Shown: piece by piece, positions 10,008 to 22,545 of the stretch | Position numbering within the stretch: position 1 is the stretch's first letter | Layout of the letters: each line of letters opens with the position of its first letter | From: Adiantum capillus-veneris | Taxonomy: Eukaryota; Streptophyta; Polypodiopsida; Polypodiales; Pteridaceae | Direction of reading: 5' to 3' | Assembly (NCBI GenBank): GCA_014529385.2 | Contig: CM043962.1 | Span: forward strand, 39,614,098 to 39,678,097 | Length of the DNA stretch: 64,000 nt | Translations under genes and position numbers: made by a program | The notes under the pieces: model-generated | Seen by the model: only the letters and a program-made list of their open reading frames with translations | The model's database searches: none | Told to the model about the DNA's origin: nothing

Positions 10008-12648
10008 TAAAAAAACCATAATCCACACCGGTTTCCACCATAAAATATCAACCATAATTCATGAGGGAATCTCATCCTTTAACCATAAATCATAATCACA
10101 TTGAACCAACTCCCACACTTGGAGTTTGACATATCCCTTGCAATCAATCGGAGTCTACACACATGTGACCCTTAAGATGTGATCCTTTCATGCATAAAAA
10201 GAGTTCGACCAGCGAGTAATCATGATATAAAATTCCAATTTTGACAACATGCAACCATGCAAAGTTGATACATCACATCTGTACTTCACCACTCTAGCAC
10301 ATAGAGCTAGTTTTTACCTAGAAAGGTGGAAAGCAATCATAACCATGCATATGAGGCATCCACATCAATTCATGAGTTCCCATACATCATATTATAACAT
10401 TACAACACCATAAACATGATGCAAAACAACTCCGACCTCTAGGTCAACCATAAACCATAACTTCACACATATGCAAAAACAACTTTCTGACATTTTCGGG
10501 AGCATGCAAAACATGCAAATGAAAGTATTTGACCTCAAAACAATGCATCAAGTTCAGCTCCATGATACATCCTATCACTCCATCAAATCACTTTGACCAT
10601 ATGGTACTCACACAACAAACGGTAATCCCAAAAGAAAGTCACTTTATTCATATTTTCCTATGTGGTTCGAAAAGTTTAACATATACTCTCATGTAATTTT
10701 AGGGTCATCTAATAATTGAAATCAACTCACCAAAACAAACCATAAAACATAACAAAACGGCTTAGTTAACTCACGACGTCATATGGTATCCCCCTTTGAT
10801 AGCACTCCTATATGTGTAGGTAAAACTGATAATAGAATGATTAATAACCCACATTCCTGAATTGATAACGGAGACCTAATTCATTTATCATCAAGTTTTA
10901 TCAAGCGTTTCAATTGGTCAAGTGAGTTTGTCCATCCGGTGAATCTATATAGTAGTTTCCCAAGGAGCCTGGAGTCAAAAATTTTGGTTTAATAGTGGGC
11001 AGCAATCTGTTTTTTGACCATATCTCTTAACTCGTGCGTGTTTTTCACATGACACATACAAGATAAAATGTTCTAAATGATGTGTTTTATCTACGTATAA
11101 AGGGTTTGGGCTGATTCATAACGGTTTGTGATTTATGACCAAAACAGTATTCCTACCACTTCTATGACGTGAAACAAAAATCACTTCTTTATGCACGCAC
11201 GTGACCATAACGCATCATGTGCATAAATCAACGTATAAAACATGATGAAACAATCATGAGGCAACCTCGTATGTACTTGGTTAATCCATACATGCACTCG
11301 TATACGAAAAAAACAATCACCGAGAGAGTGAGGACGCAGAAAAAATGACATAGAGAGAGAGAGATGATGACGATGGAGTTTATGGTTTCTCGCTGTAGTT
11401 TCGAATTGATTTGGGGTTGTCGAAAGGTTTCTTGCTTTGCCGTAAGAGAGCGATGATGAGAGTTATGTAGAGGTATCCGCCACGAAGACTTCTGGACAGC
11501 GCGTACACCGTGAAACAACAGAGAAGATAATAAGCAAATAGAGAGAGAGTATCCTTCTTCTTCTTCTTCACGAGAGAAAAGAGTTTATGGAGATGGTGAT
11601 GAAGAGCTTGCACCACTCCGTATAATAGATAAGTAATTCTAACGTCAAGGTAAGAGAGCTTCCGCATCTGAGATTGTATCTATCCATCTCAAGTGAAAGA
11701 AGAGAGGTCTTTATATAGGCTCTCAAGGCCAAAAGCACTAGCTAAGAATAGAGTGAGGCAAGGAGAGACAAGTTCACGCACGTTCGTATCTTTTCAAAAA
11801 AAAAAATCTGAGGACACGGATTTCGACGCGCAATTTAGAGACTCTAAGAAGAAGCTTGGCTTCCAAGAAAAGAGTCTTAAACTAAGCTCCTCCTCTCTCC
11901 TCCTCTCTTTTCTAAAAAGATTCTTTCTTTCCTAAAAACAAGCCTTTGCTTTTTGGTGTTCAAATTTCCTACTTACCATTCAATTTTTACATTAAATTTG
12001 TAAGGTCTCTGACCCGACCAAAAAGAGCACCATTGTACCATGAAATGAACATAATGGGAAAAGTTACTATTTTTAGCAGTTTTCCGAATTCTGTCAGTGC
12101 CATGATGATTAGAATTTTTTAAAGATTTGAGATGTGAATTAAAATATTTTTTGTAAAAAAAGTCCAAAAATAGTAAGTTTTTGGTCACCCGACCCGTCCA
12201 GTTTTGACCGTCTTGAAAAATTGCACCTGCACCCCGAATTTCAAAAAAATGCATTTTAGGACCCCGGGGGCTGCTAAATATGGCAGGTACTCGGGCTAGT
12301 ACGCCTTAGTTAGAGCTCAGTATAACAATTTACGGCATTAAAATCCGACTCGTATGACCCGTTTTAGCCTAAAATCAATTTTTCCAAAAATTGACCGGGG
12401 AGGCACCGGAGCCCGAGGCTGTGTGGGAACAGGCTCCAGGCCACTCCGGGTCAGCTTTAGCAGCTAGGGGGCGCCTCTTGTCCTTGTGGGAGTCTTGGGA
12501 GAGTTTCCAAGCTTGCAACTAAGTGTGATAGCCAGTTAACCAAGCCAATTGGACACTTGGTGGGTAGGAGACTGGACTTGCCATGCTTAACTGGAGTAGC
12601 TCCCATATGCAAATAGCAAGCAGGGTCGATTTTCAGCTTGAGGAGGCC

Positions 12649-12712
12649 TATTTAAAGGTGTACTCTCTCTCTCACACACACACACACATGCTCACACACA
12701 CACCTAATACAC
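12649..12712 (+). promoter_or_regulatory. TATA-like box followed by CT/CA microsatellite
   Basis: TATTTAAA at 12649-12656 is followed by (CT)n and (CA)n up to about 12712. The order resembles a plant LTR or Pol II promoter with a pyrimidine-rich initiator, and it lies about 0.9 kb upstream of the small gag-like ORF. Confidence 0.35.
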
Positions 12713-13559
12713 CTACACACACCTTGGGGAGGTGTTGCCGGTACACACACAGTTTTTGAAGGAGAAGCAAGGAGGGAGGTGCTGCCGAAATTCTCATCTT
12801 GAGGATTCATTGGATCAAAAAATCAAGAGGATTCTCAGTCCCTAATCACGGTAATCATGGTTTAATTCCTGGTTTTCTTAATTCTTATCATTATTCTCCA
12901 AATTCCTCGTCTACTATGCTTAATCTTAGCTATAATTCCCAATAGCTTCTCTCTAAGTTGACATAGCTATACTCCATTACATAATCCGCATTCAATTAGC
13001 TAATTTATGCATCCATTCATCATTCTTAATCAATGATTAATACATGATTAGGAGAGATTCTCTCTCTAGGCAGCATAGTTAATAAATTGTCAACAGGTAA
13101 TAATGTAGATTTGATGAAATTCACCCTTTTACCATTCAATAGTAATGTAATTAATTAGATTCAAAAAGATTCTCTCACATTAAGATGTGATTAAGGTAAA
13201 AATTAATCCGTCATTAGGCCAATAAGAGGAGAATTTTCTATCACATATGCATGCAGTAATTCTGCATCTTCAAATTGCACTAAGAAAGTGATCGAGCTTG
13301 CTTACTTCATCTCTATTGCAAGTCAATTAGTAAAATTCTGAATTCTTAATCATCGAAGTCAAGTGATTAACTTTAGAGTCAGTTCCCATAGGGTAAGCAA
13401 AGTATTAACCATAAATTGCTAGGTCTCGAAGGAGAAATCTAATCCCTCTTGCATAAGGAGGATTCTTTAATGATTCTAATCAGCCAAATTGGTTGTTATG
13501 ATGCTCTCGGACCTTAGTTCTTTTTCTTCAAGTTTATCATTTAAAGTAGTGAGTGTAAA

Positions 13560-13733
13560 ATGGCCCCGGTTAAGAGAACTCGCTTCGGTGGTGCCCACGA
13601 CCGCGAGGCGGGAACGAGCAATGTGAATGGAAAAGGAAAAGCTCCCATGGACGAACAAGCACCGGCCATCTCACGGGCCATTGACGAAGAATTGGAAGAT
13701 GTAGGTCACATTTTATTCAAGTTGTTTAAGTAA
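13560..13733 (+). CDS. 57-codon gag-like start, truncated
   Basis: ATG at 13560 opens a 57-codon frame starting MAPVKRTRFGG, with a basic then Gly/Lys-rich and acidic (IDEELEDVG) composition, ending with TAA at 13731. Short basic starts of this type are common at the beginning of plant retrotransposon gag proteins. No further gag homology follows, so this is probably a remnant. It could also be a chance ORF. Confidence 0.3.
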   Translation: MAPVKRTRFGGAHDREAGTSNVNGKGKAPMDEQAPAISRAIDEELEDVGHILFKLFK

Positions 13734-13998
13734 CATTGCATACGATTAGCTAGAAATGAACACACCCCTAAACATGTTGGAGAAATCCGACGGAAATCTC
13801 AGCATTTGAATTCATTGTACATTTAAGTTTAAGGTAGGAAAGAAATGATTGATGGATATACTGTTTGCAATAGGAAAGAATGTCTGCTAGGGAAAATTTA
13901 GCTCGACATGTTCATTCTATTTCGAATGTTGAATTAGTTCTGACCCCCCTACTGATCACAGGGGGCAGATTTCCTCGTTAAGGGCTCTTGAATCCACG

Positions 13999-14112
13999 AC
14001 TGTCTTTCTATGCGGTGGATACCCACGACTTGCTTTCTATGCGGTGGGAACCCACGTCTTGCTTTTTATGCGGTGGGAGTGTCCATGTCGTGCTTTCTAT
14101 GCGGTGGACATA
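13999..14112. repeat. Four-copy minisatellite, about 34 bp
   Basis: Four copies of a unit containing CTTGCTTTCTATGCGGTGG with a variable spacer (CATACC, GAACCCACGT and similar). It sits just upstream of the polypurine tract of the insert. Confidence 0.85.
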
Positions 14113-14160
14113 CCTAGTTGTATGGGCAGCTATGCGACAACGGGAGGAGTAAACTCTCGC

Positions 14161-14963
14161 TGGAGGGGGGATGTTGTACCTCCAGAACATTGGAATTTTA
14201 ATGAATAATTTTGAGTAGAATTTTGACTAGAATATTGTCTTGGTGCCACTTTGGAATACTGGTTGAAGGGCTGTCTTAATGAACATTGTGATTCGGAATT
14301 TAATCAAGGAATGTTTATGTTGAACAATCATTGTGTTAGTAATTAGGACACACAAGGAGGTGTGAGTGTGGGGGTGGAAAGTGGGAGCTTGGCTCAGGTT
14401 GCCAATGCCTATGGGAAGGGTGGTCCCAATTGGTCGGGAACTCTCTGTCCCCATAGTGTTAAAATTGATACTAGTAATACTCATTGCCCCTAGAGCGGCG
14501 AAGTCTCAAGTGTACGTGCCTCTGAAACATGGGAAAAAAGGCACTCGAGGTTTTCTCTCCTCTTGGAAGGTGGGTCTTAGGATCGCCAGATAGTTTAAAT
14601 ACGCTTTTCCTGTGAGGTGGAGCTAGATCTCATTGCTAGTAGGCTCGAACTCGACTCACTTTGTGATGAGAAATCGTCCGCTAGTTGAACCCTCAACCAC
14701 TTTGTTTGCTTCCTCTATAGATCTAGTGGCCACCAGGTTCACCATCAGATCTGTCATTTAATACGGCGGGGTGGGGATCTCACAAAATTTGACCATCCAG
14801 ACAATATTTAACCAACTAATGAAAATCGTAAATAAACTACGCCACACCGTAACATCCAACAATATTATGACTTTCGAATACTGTCAATCAAAATTCACCA
14901 AAATAGATAGTGAAAGTTATTTTTATTATTATTAAAAGAGACCCAAAAATTAGGGATCTTACA
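14161..14963 (+). mobile_element. Polypurine tract and candidate 3' LTR
   Basis: TGGAGGGGGGA (14161-14171) is a good polypurine tract. It is followed at once by TGTTGTACC, the start of a 792-bp segment that ends ...GGGATCTTACA at 14963, where satellite resumes. A PPT followed by TG, and a terminal CA, are what a 3' LTR shows. No second copy of this segment is seen in the window, so the assignment rests on position and ends only. Confidence 0.5.
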
Positions 14964-17020
14964 TATTCAATAGAGATAGCTTGGATACATGGTGGACCTT
15001 CAAACCACCTTGGGTTAAAACCTCCATAACACAATGGTTAGTAGGTTGGACAAGTGCCATATGGACCTATGTCCCAAACCATCCATGGTAGTAAACATAG
15101 TAGCTACACTCGATGCACACATTGATATTCAAACAATAGAGATAGCTTCTTTAAAAAGAGCTAGCTTGTACAGGTGGTGGACCTTCAAACAACCTTGGGC
15201 TAAAACCTGCATAACACAATGGTTAGTAAGTTGGACAAGTGGTGGACCTCTGTCCCAAACCATCCGTGGTAGTAAACATAGTAGACACTCCATTCACACA
15301 TTGATCTTCAAACAATAGAGATAGCTACTTCCAATAGATCTACCTTGGACATGAGCTTCAAACAATAGAGATAGCTTCTTTCAATACATCTAGCTTGGAC
15401 ATGTGGTAGACCTTCAAACCACCTTGGGCTAAAACCTTTATATCACAAGAAATAGTAAATTGGACAAGTGATTGACCTCTACCGAGAACCATCCATGCTA
15501 TTAGAGTAGAGATAGGATTATTCAATAGAGCTAGCTTGGACAATTGGTGGACCTTCAAACCACCTTGGGCTAAAACCTCCATAACACAATGGTTAGAACG
15601 TTGGACAGTGATGGACCTTTGTCCCAAACCCTCCATGGTAGTAAAACATAGTAGCTACACTACATTCACACATTGATCTTCAAAAACAAGAGAAAGCTTC
15701 TTTCAATAGATCAAACTTGGACAGGTGGTGAACCTTCAAACCACCTTGGGCTAAAACCTCAATAACATAATGGATAGTAGGTTGGTAAAGTGTTGGACCT
15801 CTACCCCAAACCATCAACATGATCAGACTAGAGATAGGACTATTCAATAGAGGTAGCTTGGAGACGTGGTGGACCTTGGGCTAAAACCTCCATTAAAAAA
15901 TGGTTAGTAGGTTGGACAGGTTGTGGACCTATGTCCTAAACCATCCATGGTAGTAAACATAGTATTTACACTCCATTCACAGATTGACCTCAAACCACCT
16001 ATTGCTAAAACCTCCAAAACGCAATGGATAGTAGCTTGGACATGTGGTGGACCTCTACTCCAAACCATACATGGTAGTAAACATAGTAGCTACACTTCAT
16101 TCACACATTGATCTTCAAACAATAGAGATAGCTTCTTTCAATAGAGCTAGCATGGCTAGATGGTGGACCTTCGAACAACCTTGGGCTAAAACCTGCATAA
16201 CACAATGGTTAGTATGTTGGACAAGTGGTGGACCTCTGCCCCAAACCATCCCTGGAAATAAACATAGTAGACACTCCATTCACACATTGACCTTCAAACA
16301 ATAGAGATAGCTACTTTCAATAGATCTACCTTGGACATGACCTTCAAACAATAGAGATAGATTCTTTCAATACATTTATCTTGGACAGGTGGTGGACCTT
16401 CAAAACACCTTGGGCTAAAACTTTTATAACACAAGAAATAGTAAATTGGACAACTGATTGACCTCTACCCAGAACCATCCACGCTATTAGAGTAGAGATA
16501 GGATTATTCAATAGAGCTAGCTTGGACAGATGGTGGACCTTCAAACCACCTTGGGCTAAAACCTCCATGATGGCCCTCTGTCCCAAACCCTCCATGGTAA
16601 TAAACATAGTAGCTACACCCATGCACACATTAATATTCAAACAAAAGAGAAAGCTTCTTTCAATAGATCAAACTTGGACAGGTGGTGAACCTTCAAACCA
16701 CCTTGGACTAAAACCTCAATAACACAATGGATAGTAGGTTGGAAAAGTGTTGGACCTCTACCCCAAACCATTAACATGATCAGACTAGAGATAGGACTAT
16801 TCAATAGAGCTAGCTTGGATAGGTGGTGGACCTTCAAACCACCTTGGGTTAAAACCTCCATAAAAAAGTGGTTAGTAGGTTGGACAAGTTGTGGACCTCT
16901 GTCCCAAACCATCCATGGTAGTAAACATAGTAGTCACACTCCATTCACAGATTGACCTTCAAACCACCTAGGGCTAAAACCTCCATAACCCAATGGATAG
17001 TAGGCTGGACATGTGGTGGA
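14964..17020 (-). repeat. Satellite array 3 (minus orientation)
   Basis: About 12 monomers, same family and orientation as arrays 2 and 4. The right end stops at CATGTGGTGGA (17020), where an LTR begins. The satellite pattern is picked up again at 28460, so arrays 3 and 4 were one array before the insertion. Confidence 0.97.
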
Positions 17021-17968
17021 TGTTAACTCAGTCAACGTTAGTTAACAGAAGCTGCTAAAGACTGAAGATATACAAATGTACATCTAAGATCAAAGTGAAG
17101 AAGCAGTAAAATTGGAGTTACACACTTTTCACATTTTTGCAAAATGGCCATGTATTGTAATTTCTCGATTTATTTACCCATTGTGATAATTGTAACGTGT
17201 TATGTGCTCAATAAGAGTTCCAGGATGTAAAGCATAGGTCACTTAGTGTACCTAGGTTGCAGATACAAAAAGTGTGGAGTCTCAAAGGTATTGGGCGCCG
17301 AACATTACACATATTAGACCTTGGCTAAGGTATAAAAGCCAACTTTCTAAAGATTTTATTAAGATTTTGGATAAGAAATACACAGCGTGAGCTAACGGCG
17401 CTCACTTCTCTCCTTCTCGCACTTCCTACACCCTCTCCTGTTGTCACATTGCGAATGCGTTTGTTGCATTACAACCGCAAGTAAGAGATCTACGCATTGA
17501 CGTAAGCCATTCACAGTTTTTCGTAGCTTTTGGCGTCGCCGACCCGCGGCCCGCGGCCTAATTTCATCATAACTAGGAATTTCCATGTTCAAATAAAAAA
17601 CTAAGCATAGGCGGGGTATTGGGGAATCATTGCTAAGCATTTAGATGCATTCTGGATCGAAAATGACTAGGTCAAAAATCCACTGCTTTTAATAATCGTG
17701 ATTTTGGAACTTGACCTAAAGTGGGGTTTGAGGCCATAGGCATGTGTGCTTAGGTCTTATAAACTTTTCCTAGAAGTTTCGTTACATTTGGATTTGATAC
17801 TGTAACGAATGTGATTTGCTTGCCGATGAGCGATTGGCTTTTGGTGATTTCAGTCACTTGAGTGTAGCTTGAGTTAGATGCGAGTTGTTAGTTGTTTTCC
17901 AAGAGATTGACAAACTTTTGTAGCCTCTATGCACTAGTCGAGTCAGCTTCGTCCCATGGTTTGACAAA
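17021..17968 (+). repeat. Extra, 3'-truncated copy of the 5' LTR
   Basis: Begins TGTTAACTCAGTCAACG. It matches the next LTR copy throughout but stops at CATGGTTTGACAAA, lacking the last roughly 70 bp that the full copies have (the part from TTAATCGTGG to TCCCACA). A full LTR starts in the very next base. TATAAAAG is at 17331-17338. The target duplication lies outside this copy, so the double LTR is internal to the inserted unit. Confidence 0.93.
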
Positions 17969-18975
17969 TGTTAACTGAGTGAAACGTTAGTTAACGAAAG
18001 CTGCTAAAGACTGAAGATGTACAAATGTACATCTAAGATCAAAGTGAAGAAGCAGTAAAATTGGAGTTACACACTTTTCGCATTTTTGCAAAATGGCCAT
18101 GTATTGTAATTTCCCGATTTATTTACCCATTGTGATAATTGTAACGTTTTACGGGCTCAATAAGAGTTCCAGGATGTAAAGCATAGGTCACTTAGTGTAC
18201 CTAGGTTGCAGATACAAAAAGTGTGGAGTCTCAAAGGTATTGGGCGCCGAACATTACACATTTTAGACCTTCGCTAAGGTATAAAAGCCAACTTTCTAAA
18301 GATTTTATTAAGCTTTTGGATAAGAAATACACAGCGTGAGCTAACAGCGCTCATTTCTCTCCTTCTCGCGCTTCCTACACCCTCTCCGGTTGTCACATTG
18401 CGAATGCGTTTGTTGCATTGCAACCGTAAGAGCTCTACGCATTGACGTAAGCCATTGACAGTATTTCCTAGCTTTTGGCGTCACCGACCTGCGGCCTAAT
18501 ATCATTATAACTAGGAATTTACATGTTTAAATAGAAAACTAAGCATAAACAGGGTATGGGGGCATCATTGCTAAGCATTTAGATGCATTCTGGGTCGAAA
18601 ATGACTAGGTCGAAAATCCACTACTTTTAATAATTGCGATTTTGGAACTTGACCTAAAGTGGGGTTTGAGGCCATAGGCATGTGTGCTTAGGTCTTATAA
18701 ACTTGTCCTAGAAGTTTCGTTACATTTGGATGTCATTTGATGCTATAATAAATGTGATTTGCTTGCCGATGAGCGATTGGCTTTTGGTGATTTCAGTCAC
18801 TTGAGTGTAGCTTGAGTTAGATGCGAGTTATTAGTTTTCTTCCAAGAGATTGACAACCTCTTATAGCCTCTATGAACTGGTCGAGTCAGCTTTGTCCCAT
18901 GGTTTGACAAATTAATCGTGGTTCTCGCTAATACTGCAATAAGATAGGATGGTGAGGTTAGACATGCGTCCCACA
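17969..18975 (+). repeat. 5' LTR of element B, full length
   Basis: 1007 bp, TGTTAACTGAG...GCGTCCCACA. TATA box TATAAAAG at 18280-18287 (after CTAAGG). The LTR also contains one degenerate half of the leader palindrome (AATAATTGCGATTTT near 18628). It is followed directly by the primer-binding site. Confidence 0.95.
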
Positions 18976-18996
18976 TTTGGTGCCGCTTCCGGGGAT
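18976..18996 (+). other. Primer-binding site of element B
   Basis: TTTGGTGCCGCTTCCGGGGA directly follows the LTR end. It resembles the TGGCGCCGTTGCCGGGGA type of PBS known from plant Tat/Athila Ty3 elements, with a few differences. The cognate tRNA cannot be stated with certainty. Confidence 0.85.
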
Positions 18997-19660
18997 GAAA
19001 GACCTAAACTAGGGAAAACACGAGGGTCTTGTGTACTTGTTCATTAACTTCCTCTAGGTTCACCTAGAGTAAAACTTTCTTTTAGAAACCGCATAGCTTA
19101 AGATTGTCGTCTTTTGCTGTGTAGAGGTAGCTTGGAGGTAAGTCGTACTTGCTAAGTGCCTTTAGGATGGTAGGATTGTAGATTTAGATTAGGATTTGGA
19201 GAATGATTGAAAGGCGAGACAAGTCTTAAGAACAATGCTCAAAAAACCATAAAAAACAAGAAAACAAGTGTTTGTGGACACTTTCCACAACCCCATTGCA
19301 TGAGAATCTAGGAGTAGGGTAAGCAGAATCCAAGGTGAGATCTCAAATCATTGCTAACTCCAAACGAATCATCTGTGAGTTGTTTATGTGAAGTTGCAGA
19401 GTTTCAGATCTACGGCTAGAAATAGCGTGAAAAGACTCCAAACCACTCAATCCAACTAGAGAGCAAGCCTAAAAGTTGTATGAACCAGTAAGCTCAAGGA
19501 CACTTTGAGGTAAAATTTTCAAGAGTTGGCCAAAACTCAGATTATTTACTTTTTCTTGACATTTTATGCCAAATTAAGTTTTGGCTTGATTCATAGGCTC
19601 AAAATAGATCATAAAAAGACTGTCCAGTGAAAAAGTTCAAAAAAGTGTTCATTTTGGGCC
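18997..19660 (+). other. Leader of element B before the palindromes
   Basis: About 660 bp with no open frame of interest and no repeat visible. It is transcribed if the LTR promoter works. It precedes the palindrome array. Confidence 0.6.
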
Positions 19661-22036
19661 AAAAGTTAATAATCACGATTATTAACTTTCTGCTCTAAAT
19701 TGACCAAGGTTTATATCATTGACTCATTGCATGTGTACAAACAGCTTTTGTAAAGGCCCAAAAGGTTTGGATCACCAAATTGGCAAAAAACTGGGTAAAA
19801 ACTAAAGTTTGTACTAACTTTTCGAGTCTTGAGTGTAAATTGGAGAAAAATTTGTCCAAACTTGATGAAACTTGATTCATAGGCTTATATTGATGTGATA
19901 AACATGTGTATATGCTTAGTTGATCAAAAAGATGAAAAAAGTTACTAGTTGTAAATAATCGTGATTATTTACATCTGTCCCGTTTTTCAACTTTTTTGAC
20001 CAAGTCAGCATATCACTAGTTTTACCATGTTGTAATAAGCCCACAAACCAAATTTGGTAAGATTTGGATCATTGGATCATTGGATTGAAATTGTGACCAA
20101 TTTTGCAAAGTCAGTCTGCGGACAGAAAATTGATGACCATTTGACCAAAACTTGTCCAAACTTGATGAAACTTGGCTAGAGACCTTAACTTGAGGTTCTT
20201 AACAGATCTGTGTCAAAGTTGGGACAAAAGCTTGCAAAAAATTTGACAGAGTAAATAATCATGATTATTTACATCTACTCCAAAAATTGACAATCTTGCA
20301 TATTTGGGCATACCACAAGGTCAAGCATAGCAAGTAGACCCCACAAATCAATTTTGGTGAAATTTGGATCACAAAAGTGAGACTTAAGCCAGATTCTTGA
20401 AATCAGAGTCTGCGGACACGAAACAATTGATAAACTTGATGAATCTTGTCCAAATTAAGTTTTAACTTGATTCACAAGCTCAAAAGAGATCATAAAAAGA
20501 CTGTTTAGGGAAAAAGTTGAAAAAAATTGTCATTTTAGGTCAAAAGTTAATAATCGCGATTATGAACTTTTGGCTCAAAACTGATCAAGGTTCATACCAT
20601 TGACTCCTTGCATGTATACAAACAACTTTTGTAAGGGCCCAAAAGATTTGGATCACAAAACAGTCTAAAAACTTGGTAAAAATTGAAATCTAACTGATTG
20701 TCGAGAAATTGAGTCTGACTTTATGAATGTTGTCCAAATTAAGTCTTAACTTGATTCATAGGCCCAAAATAGATCATAAAAAGACTCTCCTCTGAAAAAG
20801 TTGAAAAAAGTTGGCATTTTAGGTCAAAAGTTAATAATCGCGATTATGAACTTTTGGCTCAAAACTGATCAAGATTTATACCATAGACTCTAAAAATGAT
20901 TGCAAACATCTTTTGTGAAGGCTCATGAAGTTTGGATCACAAAACACATCAAAACCTTGATAAAAACTAAAATCTGTACTGAATATCGAGAAATTGAGTC
21001 TGACTTGATGAATCTTGTTCAAATTAAGTTTTAACTTGATTCATAGGCTCAAAAGAGATCATAAAAAGATTGTTTAGAGAAAAAGTTAAAAAAAGTTGTC
21101 ATTTTAGGTCAAAAGTTAATAATCACGAATATTAACTTTTGGCTCAAAACTGATCAAGGTTGATACCAGTGATTCATTACATGTGTACAAACAACTTTTG
21201 TAAAGGCACAAAAGATTTGGATCACAAAACATGCAAAAAACTTGCTAACAACTAAAATCTGAGTGAATGTCGTGAAATTGAGTCTGACTTGATGAATCTT
21301 GTCCGAATTAAGTTTTAACTTGATTCATAGGCTCAAAATAGATCATAAAAAGACTCTCCTCTGAAAAAGTTGAAAAAAGTTGTCATTTTAGGTCAAAAGT
21401 TAATAATCGCGATTATGAACTTTTGGTTCAAAATTGATCAAGATTTATACCATAGACTCTAAGCATGATTGCAAACATCTTTTGTGAAGGCTCATGAAGT
21501 TTGGATCACAAAACACACCAAAACCTTGATAAAAAATAAAATTTGTACTGAATGTCGAGAACTTGAGTGTGACTTGGTAAATCTTGTTCAAATTCAGTGA
21601 AACTTGACTCATAGGCTTATCTTGATGTGTTAAACAAGTGTATATGCTCAGATGACCAAAAATCACCAAAAGTAAATAATCGCGATTATTTACTTTTGAA
21701 AAAAAAAGGTTCTAAAAAAAAAGCAATAAATAATCGCGATTGTTTACTTTTGCTCCAGAATTGAAAAATTTTACACAATTGAGTATACCATAGGGTCAAG
21801 CACATCAAGTAGACTCCACAAATCAAATTTGATGAAATTTGGATCACAAAATTGAGAATTAAGCCAGATTCTTGGAATCAGAGTCTGCAGACACTAAACA
21901 AGTTGATAACTTGGACAAATCTTGATTAAACTCAACCAAACTTGTCTAGAGACCACAACAAGGTAAATAATTGGCAAAACAAGCCTAAAAAGTGTAGAAA
22001 CTGAGAAAAGTAAATAATCGGGATTATTTACTTTTG
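19661..22036 (+). repeat. Leader array of ten palindromes, spaced about 285 bp
   Basis: Ten copies of a 22-32 bp dyad begin at 19661, 19951, 20251, 20541, 20825, 21110, 21394, 21667, 21724 and 22007. The copy at 21667-21698 is a perfect 32-bp palindrome, half-site CAAAAGTAAATAATCG. Spacing is 273-300 bp except for the 57-bp step 21667-21724. Flanking sequence repeats with the same period (GATTCATAGGCTCAAAA, GATCATAAAAAGACT, TTTGGATCAC). Arms come in two matching classes, GTAAAT with ATTTAC and GTTAAT with ATTAAC; three copies have GTTAAT with ATGAAC, one mismatch. Centres are CGCG, CACG, CGTG or CATG, as expected from CpG decay. Likely a protein-binding array or RNA hairpins. Confidence 0.95.
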
Positions 22037-22545
22037 AACCCTAGAAACAAGATTTTGGACTTTTGAGCTTGTACAGTGCTAGAACAACATAATACAAGGC
22101 TATTGGTCAATTTTGGGTTCCATCGGATCCAAATTGGTACCTCTTAACTCAGTTTCAAGTTGCAGATTAGTCCTTTAGCTCCTTGCAAGGATAGGATTTG
22201 GAAATCTCAATTGCTGACTCACTTAGCTCAGATTGAAGAACTAGGTTGCAGGCAAAGAATTGGGAGCTTGACAAGAGCTGAATTCAAGTTAAGTGGAAAA
22301 AACGGATAACAATCTAATCTACAAGTTACGTTATTCAAGGCCTAGATTTTCATCATTTCAAAGGCTACAATCAATTCTGACACTTTCGAGCTAGAGTTAA
22401 TCAACTCTTGTGAGTTGAAGAGAAATCGACTGCCAAAAGTACTTTGGCAAAGGTAGCCTTATCAAACTTAAGCAGATTTTTTTTTTTTTTTGCTAATCAA
22501 TACCAAAGTCTGCTAGGAGACAGGTTTTATAGAACCAGTCGCGAC

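Larger units (their letters stand above)
10008..14963. mobile_element. Insert in the satellite, probably degenerate LTR element
   Basis: Nearly 5 kb of non-satellite sequence between arrays 2 and 3, which have the same orientation, so it interrupts one array. It contains a TATA-like box and CT/CA tract near 12.65-12.71 kb, a short gag-like start at 13560, and a polypurine tract followed by a TG...CA candidate LTR (14172-14963). I do not find a matching 5' LTR and no target duplication is visible, so it is either truncated or composite. From 10008 to about 12640 I see no gene; open frames at 11.2-12.25 kb have no recognisable content. A short GA run lies near 11351-11364. Confidence 0.55.

Noticed and set aside
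11228-12254. Open frames of 80-96 codons in the 10-15 kb insert
   Set aside because: No recognisable domain, both strands open to a similar degree, low-complexity sequence.
16981-17020. Satellite as part of the LTR of element B
   Set aside because: The LTR starts TGTTAAC at 17021 in one copy and after non-satellite sequence at 17969 and 27444.
19661-22036. Regularly spaced dyads as a CRISPR array
   Set aside because: Spacing is about 285 bp, flanks are themselves repeated, and the context is a eukaryotic LTR element.
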